Shown: positions 22,386 through 31,970 of the stretch, piece after piece
Numbering within the stretch: position 1 is the first letter of the stretch
Layout: each line of letters starts with the position of its first letter
Source of the DNA: Microvirga flocculans ATCC BAA-817
GTDB taxonomy: Bacteria; Pseudomonadota; Alphaproteobacteria; Rhizobiales; Beijerinckiaceae
NCBI RefSeq assembly: GCF_000518665.1
Contig: NZ_JAEA01000019.1
Location: 1 to 41,388 of the forward strand
DNA: 41,388 bases
Direction: 5' to 3'
Made by a program: the position numbers and the translations under genes
The notes under the pieces: generated by a model
The model's database searches: none
Told to the model about the DNA's origin: nothing
What the model saw: only the letters and a program-made list of their open reading frames with translations

Positions 22386-24210
22386 CCAATCCGCTGCGCG
22401 AGGTGCGGGCCAGGCCGTGGCTCGTCTTGTTCCAGCGGAACGTGGCTGTCGCCAGCTCCCATAATCCTCCCCAGGCCGCGAGGCTGACGAGCCCGTAATA
22501 GAGCGGAAGCAGCGGAAGCCACGGTGCAAGCCGCCAGAGCCGCCGCCTATGCAGGGCGACGCAGGCCGGAACGAGGATCGAGGCCGCGCCGGACAGGAAG
22601 AGGATCAGCGCAGAGGCCTGAAGAGCCGCGTCCCATCGCGAGCCGGAGGCCTGGTTCGTCCCGAAAAGCCATGCGCCCAGAAACAGCCCGGTGAAGAGCG
22701 GGTAGACCAGGGCGCTGAGCACGATTCCCCAGGTCAGGACGAGGGCGCTGAAAAACTTGAAGGCCCCAAGCTGCCGGAGCGCGGTCCAAGGCTCGCGCGA
22801 ATGGGTCGTGGCGGTTTGCACGAAGCCCTTCATCCACCGCGTCCGCTGCCGCATCCACAGGCGCAGGGTGCCGGGCGCTTCCTCGAGGGTGGAGGAGGGC
22901 AGGTCCTTCACCGCATAGCCGAGCCGGGCAAGACGGATGCCGAGATCCGCATCCTCCGTGACGTTCCATGCATCCCATCCATGGACCTCCCGCAGGATCG
23001 CGGTGCGGAAGTGATTGGAGGTGCCGCCCAACGGAACGGGACTGCCGATCGCGGCCAGGCCCGGATTGAACACGTCGAACAGGGCGGCGTATTCGATGGT
23101 GAAAAGCCGGGTGAGCCAGGAATCGTCCGTGTTGTCGATGGTGAGCCGCGCCTGCAGGCAGGCGACCTGGGGCGGAGCCTGAAGCAGATGGGCGGCGGCA
23201 AGGCGCAACTGACCCGGATCCGGGACGTCCTCCGCATCGTAGATGACGGTCAGGCTTCCCCGGGCCAGGGGAAGGGCGACATTGAGGGCGCGCGGCTTGG
23301 TGCGGGGTTGGCCGGGCGGCGCGACCAGCACCTCGACATTGCCCGGCAATCCGGCGGCGCGGAGCGCTTCGGGCGTCTCCTCGTCATCGGCTTCGAGAAC
23401 GAGCTTGATGTCGAGCTTGGCGGCCGGGTAGTCGAGCCGGGAGAGGGCCTCGAGGAGCCGCGCGGCGACACGTTTCTCCCGGTAAAGCGCCGCGATCACT
23501 GTGTAGACCGGCAGATCCGCGTCCTCCATGCGCGGGCGCTGCGCATCCGCCACGGCCCGTTCCGGCAGGAACGGGGCCGAGAGCCGCAGCACGACCATTC
23601 CCAGGAACAGGGGGCTCAGGGCGGTGCCGAGGAACGCGATCGTGAAGCCGGGCGCATAGCCGACCCCGAAGGAAAAGAGGCTGAGCCCCATGAAGAGAGT
23701 GACGATCTGCCCGTAGCCGACATCGGTGGCCAGGGCAGGGGCCTTTTCCGCGAGGTCGTGGGCGGCCCGGTGCGCGATCAGTGGGGCCTGAACCCGGAAC
23801 ACGGCCTCCCTCAGCTGCGAGGGCGTGGTGATGGCCAGAAGCCGCCCTGGGGAGCGGGCCTTCAGAAGGTGAGCCAGGGCGGCACCATGGGGCGCGGCCA
23901 CGAAGCCCGCCCCCGCGCCTGCCAGGGGCGCCAGGCCCGCCAGGATGCCGTCGGGATAGCGTACGTGCGGCGAGAGACGCGGGGCCGCCAGGAAGGGCAG
24001 GCCGAGCTCCGCCGCCAGAGCCCTGTAGAACTCCGTTTCCCCGATCAGTCCATGTTTCAGGACGAATTCGTCCGCGGGCACGCCGGCGATCCGGGCGAGG
24101 ATCGTCGCCTGGCGCAGGGCCTCCGGCTCATGGCCGTGATCGGCCAGGAAGCCCAGCTCGACCGCCAGCGCTGTTGACTGCTGGCCTCTGTCCGCTAGAC
24201 CCTGCCTCAT
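22345..24210 (-). CDS. Membrane family 2 glycosyltransferase with N-terminal MshEN-like domain
   Basis: A 621-residue inner-membrane enzyme expected to polymerise or transfer sugar from a nucleotide-sugar. The N-terminal region (about 38-120) reads ATILARIAGVPADEFVLKHG, then LIGETEFYRALAAELGLPFL, like the MshEN/type II secretion ATPase N-terminal domain often fused to such enzymes, some of which bind cyclic di-GMP. Then come a membrane pair, the GT-A domain with YDAEDVPD, TEDADLG and QRTRWMKG (substrate, base and product-site motifs of processive family 2 enzymes), and about four C-terminal transmembrane helices. The start at 24210 is an ATG. Convergent with the small membrane protein gene, it overlaps it by 41 bases. 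The polysaccharide is unknown; exopolysaccharide or beta-glucan is possible. Confidence 0.85.
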   Translation of the reverse strand: MRQGLADRGQQSTALAVELGFLADHGHEPEALRQATILARIAGVPADEFVLKHGLIGETEFYRALAAELGLPFLAAPRLSPHVRYPDGILAGLAPLAGAGAGFVAAPHGAALAHLLKARSPGRLLAITTPSQLREAVFRVQAPLIAHRAAHDLAEKAPALATDVGYGQIVTLFMGLSLFSFGVGYAPGFTIAFLGTALSPLFLGMVVLRLSAPFLPERAVADAQRPRMEDADLPVYTVIAALYREKRVAARLLEALSRLDYPAAKLDIKLVLEADDEETPEALRAAGLPGNVEVLVAPPGQPRTKPRALNVALPLARGSLTVIYDAEDVPDPGQLRLAAAHLLQAPPQVACLQARLTIDNTDDSWLTRLFTIEYAALFDVFNPGLAAIGSPVPLGGTSNHFRTAILREVHGWDAWNVTEDADLGIRLARLGYAVKDLPSSTLEEAPGTLRLWMRQRTRWMKGFVQTATTHSREPWTALRQLGAFKFFSALVLTWGIVLSALVYPLFTGLFLGAWLFGTNQASGSRWDAALQASALILFLSGAASILVPACVALHRRRLWRLAPWLPLLPLYYGLVSLAAWGGLWELATATFRWNKTSHGLARTSRSGLVRSTMPGRPAPDR

Positions 24211-24278
24211 GAGCGCAGCACGCTTTCAGGGGGTGCTTGTGAATGGTCCGGAACGGCGGGCAAGAGAGTATCGGCGCG

Positions 24279-25157
24279 ATGATGATAGATATTGTTACAC
24301 TGGTCGCGCGCTTCCGCCGCAAGATCAAGCCCCTGGTTCCGGCCCTTGCGGCCCTGCCGCTGATCCTCGTGGCCGGGGCGGCGCGGGTGCAGGCGGTCGA
24401 GATCCCGCATTTCTGGGACCCGAGGGCCCAGCTCGAACGTCCGGAACTGCCGGCTGCGCGGACGATCCGCTTTCTCGTGGATGACGATTTCCCGCCGCTT
24501 CACTTCCCCGGGCTCGACGGCAATCCGACAGGCTTGTCCGTGGAACTCGCCCGGGCCGCCTGTGAGCGCCTGTCCCTGACCTGCACCGTCCAGGTCCGCC
24601 GCTTCGATACCTTGCTCGATGCTCTCGCCGAGAAGCAGGGCGACGTCGTGGCCGCCGCCATTCCGATCACAACGTCTTTGCGGCAGCGCTTTGCCGTAAC
24701 GAAACCCTACTTCAAGATCCCGGCCCGCTTCGCCGTTCGCAAGGACAGGAACCTGCCTGCGCCCGAAGCCAAGGCGCTCCAGGGCAAGGCCATCGCCGTC
24801 CTGGGCGGTACGGCCCATGAGGCCTATGCCAAGGCTTTCATGGCGGGGGCCGATCTCAAGCCCTATCTGGACCTGCCCGCCGCCCAGGCGGCCCTCAAGG
24901 CAGGAGAGGTCGATTACCTGTTCGCCGATGGACTCGGCCTGGCCCTGTGGATCGGGGGCGAGGATTCCGGCGGGTGCTGCGATTTCAGCGGCGGCCCCTA
25001 TCTCGAAAGCCGGTTTTTCGGAGAGGGGATCGGCTTCATCACCCGCCCCGAGGACGACAATCTGCGCCGCGCCCTCGATTTCGCCCTCCAGCAGATCGCG
25101 AAAGAGGGCAAATACGCCGAGCTTTACCTGCGGTTCTTCCCCGTCGGCCCCTTCTGA
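24279..25157 (+). CDS. Periplasmic solute-binding protein, family 3
   Basis: A 292-residue protein with a signal peptide (basic RFRRKIKPL, hydrophobic VPALAALPLILVAGAARVQA) and a bacterial extracellular solute-binding family 3 domain: TIRFLVDDDFPPLHFPGLDG, GLSVELARAACERL, KQGDVVAAAIPIT, GKAIAVLGGTAHEAY and GEGIGFITRPEDDNLRRALD. The family usually binds amino acids or related small molecules for ABC import. No permease or ATPase gene is adjacent, so it may be an orphan, or an input protein for another system. It is divergent from the glycosyltransferase gene. The start is ATG-ATG at 24279. An upstream ATG at 24243 would put extra residues before the signal peptide. Confidence 0.85.
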   Translation: MMIDIVTLVARFRRKIKPLVPALAALPLILVAGAARVQAVEIPHFWDPRAQLERPELPAARTIRFLVDDDFPPLHFPGLDGNPTGLSVELARAACERLSLTCTVQVRRFDTLLDALAEKQGDVVAAAIPITTSLRQRFAVTKPYFKIPARFAVRKDRNLPAPEAKALQGKAIAVLGGTAHEAYAKAFMAGADLKPYLDLPAAQAALKAGEVDYLFADGLGLALWIGGEDSGGCCDFSGGPYLESRFFGEGIGFITRPEDDNLRRALDFALQQIAKEGKYAELYLRFFPVGPF

Positions 25158-25260
25158 GCGCTGACGGCATCGCTGATCCGCTTCAAGCCGCATTGACCCT
25201 TCAGGGTCTCATCCCTACTGTGCCGCGCTTCTGGAAGCGTTTTCCTGCACATATAGGCCC

Positions 25261-26982
25261 ATGTCCCAACCTCTTTCTCGCGATCCTGCCCTGATTGAAG
25301 CCGCCCAGACCGCCACCGCCTGGCCTTTCGAGGAGGCGCGCAAGCTCGTCGAGCGGCTCAAACGGACCGGAAAGAAAGAGGCCCTGTTCGAGACGGGCTA
25401 CGGCCCCTCGGGCCTGCCGCATATCGGCACCTTCGGCGAGGTTGCGCGCACCAGCATGGTGCGGCATGCCTTCCGCATCCTGACGGGCGACACGATCCCG
25501 ACCCGTCTCGTCGCCTTCTCGGATGACATGGACGGCCTGCGCAAGGTGCCGGACAACGTGCCGAACAAGGATCTGCTCACAGCCGCCCTCGGCAAGCCTC
25601 TCACCCAGGTGCCCGATCCGTTCGGAACGCACGAAAGCTTCGCGCACCACAACAACGCGCGCCTGCGCGAATTCCTCGATGCCTTCGGCTTCGATTACGA
25701 GTTCATGTCTTCGACCGAGTGCTACAAGTCGGGCGTCTTCGACAAGGCTCTGCTGACGGTGCTCGAACGCTACGACGCGGTGATGGCGATCATGCTGCCG
25801 TCGCTGCGCGAGGAGCGCCAGCAATCCTACTCGCCCTTCCTGCCGATCCATCCGAAGACCGGTGTCGTGATGCAGGTGGCGATCGACGAGTGCAAGCTCG
25901 ATGCCGGCACCATCGTCTGGCGCGATCCCGAGACGGGCGAGCGTTTCGAGACGCCGGTGACGGGCGGTCACGCCAAGCTGCAATGGAAGCCCGACTGGGC
26001 CATGCGCTGGGTGGCGCTCGGCGTCGATTACGAAATGGCGGGCAAGGATCTCATCGACAGCGTGAAGCTCTCGGGCGAGATCACGAAGGCGCTCGGCGGC
26101 CTGCCGCCGGAAGGCTTCAATTACGAGCTCTTCCTCGACGATAAGGGGCAGAAGATCTCCAAGTCCAAGGGGAACGGCCTCACCATCGACGAGTGGCTGA
26201 CCTACGGCACGCCGGACAGCCTGGCGCTGTTCATGTTCAACAAGCCGCGCGAGGCGAAGAAGCTCTACTTCGACGTGATCCCGCGCCAGGTGGACGATTA
26301 CCTGACCTTCCTGGAGAAATACCCGGCGCAGGACGCCAAGGCGCGCCTGATGAACCCGGTCTGGCACATCCACAGCGGCGAGCCTCCGGCGCCCGAGCTG
26401 GTCTCGTCCGGCGGCGCCAACCAGCCCGGCACGACGATTTCCTTCTCCATGCTGCTCAATCTGGTGGCCGTGGCGAACTCGGAAGACCCGGCGGTGCTCT
26501 GGGGCTTCATCCGTCGCTATGCGCCCGGCGTCTCTCCCGAAACGCATCCGCGCCTCGACAGCCTCGTGAAGCGCGCCGTGCGCTATTTCGAGGATTTCGT
26601 GAAGCCGCAGAAGACCTATCGTCTGGCGGACGAGGTGGAGGCCGCTTCCCTGCGCCGCCTGGAGGAGGTTCTGGGATCCTTCGAGACGGGGGAGCGTCCC
26701 GCGACGGCGGAAGCGATCCAGGAAGAGATCTACAATGTCGGCCGCGCCGAGCCGCGTTACCAGGATCTCAAGGCCAAGGGCGCGACGCCCGAACGGCCCG
26801 GCGTTTCCATCGAGTGGTTCAACACGATCTATCAGGTGCTGCTGGGCGAGCCGCGCGGCCCGCGCTTCGGCTCCTTCGTTGCGCTTTACGGTGTGAAGGA
26901 GACGCGGGCGCTGATCCGAAAAGCGCTCGCTGGCGATCTCGTGCGCGAGCACGAGGCGTTCCTGAAGGAGCGCGCGGCTTAA
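25261..26982 (+). CDS. lysS: Lysyl-tRNA synthetase, class I (archaeal type)
   Basis: A 573-residue class I LysRS (also called LysK), which charges tRNA-Lys with lysine. The HIGH-type motif is [13 protein letters not shown] and the KMSKS-type motif is KISKSKGNG. Other family segments are [40 protein letters not shown] and [16 protein letters not shown]. This unrelated class I enzyme replaces the usual class II LysRS in many alphaproteobacteria, so it is normal for the group. The ATG at 25261 gives the expected N-terminus ([15 protein letters not shown]). The gene ends three bases before a converging regulator gene. Confidence 0.97.
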   Translation: MSQPLSRDPALIEAAQTATAWPFEEARKLVERLKRTGKKEALFETGYGPSGLPHIGTFGEVARTSMVRHAFRILTGDTIPTRLVAFSDDMDGLRKVPDNVPNKDLLTAALGKPLTQVPDPFGTHESFAHHNNARLREFLDAFGFDYEFMSSTECYKSGVFDKALLTVLERYDAVMAIMLPSLREERQQSYSPFLPIHPKTGVVMQVAIDECKLDAGTIVWRDPETGERFETPVTGGHAKLQWKPDWAMRWVALGVDYEMAGKDLIDSVKLSGEITKALGGLPPEGFNYELFLDDKGQKISKSKGNGLTIDEWLTYGTPDSLALFMFNKPREAKKLYFDVIPRQVDDYLTFLEKYPAQDAKARLMNPVWHIHSGEPPAPELVSSGGANQPGTTISFSMLLNLVAVANSEDPAVLWGFIRRYAPGVSPETHPRLDSLVKRAVRYFEDFVKPQKTYRLADEVEAASLRRLEEVLGSFETGERPATAEAIQEEIYNVGRAEPRYQDLKAKGATPERPGVSIEWFNTIYQVLLGEPRGPRFGSFVALYGVKETRALIRKALAGDLVREHEAFLKERAA

Positions 26983-26985
26983 ATC

Positions 26986-27618
26986 TTACTGCCGCGCCCA
27001 CATGATCCGGGCGGACCAGGCGATCTCCTCCGCCGGGATCACCTGATCCTCCTGGTCCTTGGCGAGAGAGGTCATTTCCAGGGTCTTGGCCGAGCGGCGC
27101 TTCATCTCCTTGGCCAGGATCTGGCCGCCCGTGGTGCAGACGACGATGCGGTCCCCTTTGCGGGTGCTCGCCGTCGGCGAGACGATCAGAACGTCGCCAT
27201 CGCGATAGAGCGGGGCCAGGGCATCGCCCGTGACTTCGAGGGCGAAAACCTTCTCCTGCCCGAAATCGGGAAATTCCAGTTCGTCCCATCCGGGACCTTC
27301 CAGAGGCATCCCCTCTTCGGTGAAGATCTTGCCCGCGGCTGCTTCCTTCATGCCGATCAGCGGGATCATGGAGCGGCGCAGGGAACCGGCGGGTTCGACG
27401 AGGCGCAGGAAATCTTCCAGGCTCGCGCCGGTGGCCTTGAGGATCTTCGAGATCGACTCGGTGGAGGGCCAGCGCTCCCGGCCCTCGGGGCTGATACGCT
27501 TCGACTTGTTGAAGCTGGTCGCATCGAGACCTGCCTTGCGAGCAAGGCCGGATGCCGTCATGCCGTGTCGTGATGCTAACGCATCGATAGCGGCCCAAAC
27601 ACGCTCGTGAGATAACAT
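26986..27618 (-). CDS. Helix-turn-helix regulator with S24/LexA-like domain lacking the catalytic serine
   Basis: A 210-residue regulator. The N-terminal helix-turn-helix (about 5-75) includes GMTASGLARKAGLDATSFNK and STESISKILKATGASLEDFL. The C-terminal domain is S24-type: VFALEVTGDALAPLYRDGDV, then KGDRIVVCTTGGQILAKEMK. In LexA the nucleophile is the serine of GDSM and the base a lysine 37 residues later. Here the position reads GDA (A133) and the lysine is K170, exactly 37 residues on, so the lysine remains and the serine is lost. Self-cleavage is therefore not expected; similar non-cleaving S24-like repressors occur in Rhizobiales. It is divergent from the DUF952-pyrD genes, with about 155 bases between. 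Its target is unknown. Confidence 0.87.
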   Translation of the reverse strand: MLSHERVWAAIDALASRHGMTASGLARKAGLDATSFNKSKRISPEGRERWPSTESISKILKATGASLEDFLRLVEPAGSLRRSMIPLIGMKEAAAGKIFTEEGMPLEGPGWDELEFPDFGQEKVFALEVTGDALAPLYRDGDVLIVSPTASTRKGDRIVVCTTGGQILAKEMKRRSAKTLEMTSLAKDQEDQVIPAEEIAWSARIMWARQ

Positions 27619-27774
27619 GGTACTAACCTTCGCAAGGAGCGGAATTCAATGAAACCGAACCTATGAATAGGAATTAAGAGTGTTCTGTGGCACAGACAAC
27701 TGGCTCACAACTCTTGAGACAATATGTCTAATCAGGGTTGCTCCAGAAGCGACGCGGAGATAATCGGTTTTTTC

Positions 27775-28119
27775 ATGCATATTATTTATAAAATCTGTGC
27801 CGCAGCGCAGTGGCGAGAAGCCGAGCGATGCGGTTTCTTCGAGGGCGCTGCCATCGATATCCAGGATGGGTACCTCCATTTTTCAACGGCAGCACAGGTT
27901 CGCGAGACGGCGGCAAGGCATTTTGCGGGTCAGGACGGCCTCCTGCTGATCGCCATCGATGCCGACTCACTCGGCGAAGCCCTGCGCTATGAACCGTCGC
28001 GGGGCGGGGACCTGTTCCCGCATCTTTACGCAAAATTGCCTCTCTCCGCAGTGCGATGGGTGAAGCCTCTGCCCCTCGGGGCGGATGGCCTGCATGTCTT
28101 TCCGGATCTCGAACCATGA
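27775..28119 (+). CDS. DUF952 family protein
   Basis: A 114-residue protein matching DUF952: [20 protein letters not shown], then [31 protein letters not shown] and [16 protein letters not shown]. The family is small and cytosolic, of unknown biochemical function, and its fold resembles ADP-ribosyl transferases, which is not evidence of activity. The start is the ATG at 27775, because the family begins with MxxIYKI. An earlier ATG at 27724 adds unrelated residues. Its stop overlaps the pyrD start (ATGA), and this DUF952-pyrD pairing is common in Rhizobiales. Confidence 0.9.
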   Translation: MHIIYKICAAAQWREAERCGFFEGAAIDIQDGYLHFSTAAQVRETAARHFAGQDGLLLIAIDADSLGEALRYEPSRGGDLFPHLYAKLPLSAVRWVKPLPLGADGLHVFPDLEP

Positions 28120-29201
28120 TCGGCGCATTGTTCTCCCTCGCCAAACCGGCGCTTCATGCCCTCGATGCCGAGACGGCGCACCAGCTGACGATCCGGGGGC
28201 TGTCGTTGATGCCGGTGACTGCGCCGCCGGCCGACGATCCACGCCTGTCCGTAACCGTGCTTGGTAAAAAGTTTCCCAATCCCATCGGGCTTGCGGCGGG
28301 TTTCGACAAGCAATGCGAAGTGCCCGATCAGCTCCTCGGCCTCGGGTTCGGATTCGTCGAGATCGGCGGAGTCGTGCCGAAGCCTCAGGACGGTAATCCA
28401 CGTCCGCGCGTGTTTCGCCTGACGCGCGACGAGGCGGTGATCAACCGGTTCGGGCTCAATAGCGAAGGCCTCGACGCCGTGCGCCGACGGCTTGTGCACC
28501 GGCGCGGACGTCCGGGAATCGTGGGCGTGAATATCGGCGCCAACAAGGATTCGAGCGACAGGATCGCCGATTATGTCCTGTGCATCGAACAGCTCTGCGG
28601 GCTTGCCGATTTCCTGACGATCAACGTTTCCTCGCCGAACACTCCCGGGCTGCGCGATTTGCAGGGCGAGGCCTTCCTCGACGACCTGCTCGCGCGTTCC
28701 ATGGAAGCGCGCGACAAGGCGGATCGGAGAGGACAGAAGACGATCGTTCTTCTCAAGATCGCGCCCGACATCTCGCTCGATGCGCTCGACGCGATCGTTG
28801 CCACGGCGCTCAGGCGCGGCATCGATGGGCTCACGGTTTCCAACACCACCATTGCCCGCCCCGACAGCCTGAAGGAAAAGAGCCTTGCTTCGGAAACGGG
28901 CGGGCTCTCGGGCAAGCCTCTGTTCGTTCCATCCACGAAACTTCTCGCCGAGACCTTTCTGCGCGTGGAGCGCAGGATCCCGCTCATCGGCGTCGGAGGT
29001 GTGGATTGCGCCGAAGCCGCCTGGGCCAAGATCCGCGCCGGGGCGAGCCTGGTGCAGCTCTATTCCGCCATGGTCTACAAGGGGCCGGGCCTCGTTCCCG
29101 AGATCAAGAGCGGTCTGTTGCGGCTTCTTGAGCGCGAGAAGACATCTCTGGCGCAAGCAACGGGTCGCGATGCATCGGCGATCGCGCAAGGACAGTTCTG
29201 A
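28116..29201 (+). CDS. pyrD: Dihydroorotate dehydrogenase (quinone), class 2
   Basis: A 361-residue membrane-associated FMN enzyme that oxidises dihydroorotate to orotate in pyrimidine synthesis and passes electrons to quinone. Visible motifs are the N-terminal helical extension of class 2 enzymes ([20 protein letters not shown]), [31 protein letters not shown], the catalytic-serine segment [52 protein letters not shown] and the FMN-phosphate loop [16 protein letters not shown]. The start overlaps the DUF952 stop. An in-frame upstream start at 28056 lies inside DUF952 and is not used. Confidence 0.97.
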   Translation: MIGALFSLAKPALHALDAETAHQLTIRGLSLMPVTAPPADDPRLSVTVLGKKFPNPIGLAAGFDKQCEVPDQLLGLGFGFVEIGGVVPKPQDGNPRPRVFRLTRDEAVINRFGLNSEGLDAVRRRLVHRRGRPGIVGVNIGANKDSSDRIADYVLCIEQLCGLADFLTINVSSPNTPGLRDLQGEAFLDDLLARSMEARDKADRRGQKTIVLLKIAPDISLDALDAIVATALRRGIDGLTVSNTTIARPDSLKEKSLASETGGLSGKPLFVPSTKLLAETFLRVERRIPLIGVGGVDCAEAAWAKIRAGASLVQLYSAMVYKGPGLVPEIKSGLLRLLEREKTSLAQATGRDASAIAQGQF

Positions 29202-29216
29202 GGACCGTTCCCGTGC

Positions 29217-30554
29217 TCACGACAGGCTGGCGAAAGTCCTCTTCGCCAGCCTTGGATAAAGGGCAACCTGACCCAGGCCCCGTGCGCCGAGGAACGCGAG
29301 CAGCGCGATCCAGAGAGCCGTGTTGCCGAGGTCGCCTGCCGTCAGCAGAATGGCGGCATAGGCTGTAAAGGCGATCACCATGAGATCGCGCATGGACCGC
29401 GTCCAGGTCGCGCCCGTATAGATGCCGTCGAACGCGAAGGCCGCTGCGCCGACCAGGGGCGTCAGGGCCGCGAAGACGAGATAGTGCCGGGCATAGGACC
29501 GCACGTCCGGATTGGTCGAGACGAAATCGATGAAGAGGCCGCCGGCGATCAGGAAGATGGCGGACAGCGCCAGCCCGAATCCGATGCACCATCCCAGGCT
29601 CAAGCGAATGGCGCGCCGGAAGCTGCGCTCGTCGCGGGCGCCGATGCTCTGGCCGCACAGGGTCTCGGCGGCGGTCGCGAAGCCGTCGAGGAAATAGCCG
29701 CCGATCAGGAACATGTTGTAGAGCACCGCATTCGCGGCGAGCGTGACGTCGCCGTCCCGCGCGCCCAGCGCGCTGAAGATCGAGAAGGCGAGGATCAGCG
29801 CCACGTTGCGGATCATGATGTCCCGGTTCATGGCGAGCGTCTGCAGCATCGCCGCCCGGTTCAGAACCTCGGCCCATGTGACGGCGAAAGGATTCGAGCC
29901 GAGACGGCGCAGGACGACGATGCCGAGCCCCGTGCCCAGCACTTCGGCGAGCGCCGTGCCGATGGCCGCGCCCGCGATGCCGAGGCCGAAGCCCAGAACG
30001 AGAGCCATGGTGAACACGATGTTGGCGACGTTGATCGCCACCTGGAGGATGAGGCCGAGATCCGTGCGGCCGCGCCCCAAGGTGGAGCCCAGGATCACGT
30101 AATTCGCCAGGGTGAAGGGCGCGGACCAGATGCGGATGAAGAAGTAGATCGAGAGCGCGCCGGTCACGGCCTCGCTCGCTCCGGCCATGGAAAAGGCGAG
30201 CGCCGCGATGGGCCATTGCAGCACGATCAGCAGCAGGCCCGTCGCAGCCGCCACCAGAAAGGCGCGGGCAAGGGTCAGGTCGATCTCATGCCGGTTGCCG
30301 GCTCCGGTCGCCTGGGCGGTGAGGCCCGCGGTCGCCATGCGCAGGGAGCCGAAGCTCCAGAACACGAAATCGAAGATCACGGCGCCGAGCGCCACCGCGC
30401 CGAGCAGATGCGCCTCGCCGAGCCGTCCGATCACCGTCGCATCCACGAGCCCCAGGAGCGGCGTCGTCACGTGCGACAGGGTCATCGGCAAGGCGAGCGC
30501 CATGATTCGGCGATGGGAGATCTCCAGTCGCGGAGCGACGCTTGAGCCGTCCAT
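29217..30554 (-). CDS. MATE family multidrug exporter (DinF-like)
   Basis: A 445-residue inner-membrane protein with about twelve hydrophobic helices in two MatE halves. The N-terminal half contains RIMALALPMTLSHVTTPLLG, LVDATVIGRLGEAHLLGAVA and SLRMATAGLTAQATGAG, the family's DinF-like branch. The second half has LGARDGDVTLAANAVLYNMF and AAETLCGQSIGARDE. Members export cationic compounds in exchange for sodium or protons; the substrate here is unknown. The start is the ATG at 30554 behind GAGGA. Only 18 bases separate it from the DUF6460 gene upstream, so the two may be co-transcribed. dinF in enterobacteria is next to lexA and SOS-induced; no LexA box was seen here. Confidence 0.92.
   Translation of the reverse strand: MDGSSVAPRLEISHRRIMALALPMTLSHVTTPLLGLVDATVIGRLGEAHLLGAVALGAVIFDFVFWSFGSLRMATAGLTAQATGAGNRHEIDLTLARAFLVAAATGLLLIVLQWPIAALAFSMAGASEAVTGALSIYFFIRIWSAPFTLANYVILGSTLGRGRTDLGLILQVAINVANIVFTMALVLGFGLGIAGAAIGTALAEVLGTGLGIVVLRRLGSNPFAVTWAEVLNRAAMLQTLAMNRDIMIRNVALILAFSIFSALGARDGDVTLAANAVLYNMFLIGGYFLDGFATAAETLCGQSIGARDERSFRRAIRLSLGWCIGFGLALSAIFLIAGGLFIDFVSTNPDVRSYARHYLVFAALTPLVGAAAFAFDGIYTGATWTRSMRDLMVIAFTAYAAILLTAGDLGNTALWIALLAFLGARGLGQVALYPRLAKRTFASLS
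29225..29251. terminator. Hairpin at the pyrD/MATE convergent junction
   Basis: GGCTGGCGAA (29225-29234) and TTCGCCAGCC (29242-29251) form a perfect 10-base stem with a seven-base loop. It lies 24 bases past the pyrD stop and inside the last codons of the converging MATE gene. The T tract is poor. Confidence 0.5.
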
Positions 30555-30572
30555 GATGATCCTCGAAATGCG

Positions 30573-30836
30573 TCAGCGTCGGCTGCCGAACAGGCGCGAA
30601 ACGAACCAGAGCGGGACGACGATGATGGCCCCGTAAACGACCCAGAGCCCCACTTCCTTAACGGTATCGAGGCTGAGATCGAGGACGGAGCCGATCCAGT
30701 TGAACACTCCCTCGATCAGTCTGAGGGGAGTGATGTCGAGGAAGGCCATGAAGGCCCCGACGAGGAGGGACAGGAAGATCAGCTTGACCAGGACGGAGCC
30801 TGGGGAGCCGCCAAGAAAACGGTTCAGATTGGACAT
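30573..30836 (-). CDS. DUF6460 family membrane protein
   Basis: An 87-residue protein beginning MSNLNRFLGGSPGSVLVKLI at the ATG at 30836. It has two transmembrane helices, KLIFLSLLVGAFMAFLDI and LWVVYGAIIVVPLWFVSRLF, separated by a polar loop. NRFLGGSPGSV is the characteristic start of DUF6460 proteins of alphaproteobacteria, whose function is unknown. The frame is open to 30917, but the family N-terminus decides the start. It sits 18 bases before the MATE gene and is divergent from the hydrolase gene. Confidence 0.85.
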   Translation of the reverse strand: MSNLNRFLGGSPGSVLVKLIFLSLLVGAFMAFLDITPLRLIEGVFNWIGSVLDLSLDTVKEVGLWVVYGAIIVVPLWFVSRLFGSRR

Positions 30837-30928
30837 ATCTCTTCTCGTCGGAAAGCGTAACTGGACCTGGGCCTCCGCATATGCTTCATCGCAGGGGCCT
30901 GCGATGAACGCAACCACCTGAGTTTCGC

Positions 30929-31870
30929 ATGATCGATCCTGCTCTCTTCGATCCCTCCGCCATCAGCGAGGAGATCCGCGCCCAGAACGCCGATATCGTG
31001 GCCAAGCTCGCGGCCCTTCCCGATCCCACCTCCGTGCCGCCGGCCCTCGTTCGCGAGCGCCGCCGCCAGGGGCTCGGGCCGTTTCCCCTGATGCCCTTGA
31101 GCAGCAAGGCGCGGGCGATCACGATCGATGGGCCCGGAGGCCCCATTCCCTTGCGGATCATCGCGCCGGAGAATCCCCGCGGCGTCTATCTCCACATCCA
31201 CGGCGGCGGCTGGACCTGGGGCACGGCGGACGAGCAGGACCCCTGGCTCGACCGGCTCGCCGACCGCTGCGGTCTTGCGGTCGTCACTGTCGAGTATCGC
31301 CTGGCCCCCGAGAATCCCTATCCGGCGGCCCCCGACGATTGCGAGGCCGCCGCGCTCTGGGTGATCCGGGAAATGGAGAGCCGCTTCGGCACCTCGCGCC
31401 TGTTCATCGGCGGCGAGTCGGCGGGAGCCCATCTCTCGGCGGTGACGATGCTGCGCCTGAGGGACCGGCATGGGCTCAAGCCCTTCCGGGGCGCGAACCT
31501 GTTCGCCGGCTGCTACGATCTCAACCTGACGCCGAGCGTCCGGCACTGGGGCAGCGAGCGCCTGATCCTCAACACGAACGACATCCGGGTCTTCGCCAAC
31601 AACTTCGTCGGCCATGTGAGCGACCGGACGGATCCCGATATCTCGCCGCTTTTCGCCGATCTCAAGGGATTGCCGCCCACGCTTTTCTCCGTCGGCACGA
31701 GGGACATGCTGGTGGACGACACGCTCTTCATGGCCTCTCGTTACGCAGCGGCGGGCAACCAGGCCGAACTCGCCGTCTGGCCCGGCGGCTGCCATGTGTT
31801 CATCCGCTTCGACAGCGCCATGAGCGAGCAGGCGCTGTCGCGGATCGACGCGTTCATCGAGAGGCTCTGA
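30929..31870 (+). CDS. Alpha/beta hydrolase, hormone-sensitive-lipase type
   Basis: A 313-residue cytosolic esterase/lipase-like enzyme. The oxyanion-hole motif is HIHGGGW, the nucleophile elbow is GGESAGAH (serine), the acid lies in GTRDMLVDD, and the base is the histidine of GGCHVF. EYRLAPENPYPAAPDD is the usual segment before the nucleophile in this (GDXG/HSL, family IV) branch. It probably hydrolyses short-chain esters; the natural substrate is unknown. The start is the ATG at 30929, with the frame in full agreement with family length. Upstream it faces DUF6460. Confidence 0.93.
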   Translation: MIDPALFDPSAISEEIRAQNADIVAKLAALPDPTSVPPALVRERRRQGLGPFPLMPLSSKARAITIDGPGGPIPLRIIAPENPRGVYLHIHGGGWTWGTADEQDPWLDRLADRCGLAVVTVEYRLAPENPYPAAPDDCEAAALWVIREMESRFGTSRLFIGGESAGAHLSAVTMLRLRDRHGLKPFRGANLFAGCYDLNLTPSVRHWGSERLILNTNDIRVFANNFVGHVSDRTDPDISPLFADLKGLPPTLFSVGTRDMLVDDTLFMASRYAAAGNQAELAVWPGGCHVFIRFDSAMSEQALSRIDAFIERL

Positions 31871-31970
31871 CGCATCCCATAACGGGGATCGGGCCAGAGA
31901 GTGCTGACCCGCGCGTTCGCCCGGTTTCCACTGCCTGGGCCAAGGCAGGCCCTCGTTGCCGGAGAATGTC

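Noticed and set aside
27619..27774. LexA-like site upstream of the S24-type regulator
   Set aside because: GTTCTGTGGCACAGAC has only one half-site and an imperfect dyad, so it was not called an operator.
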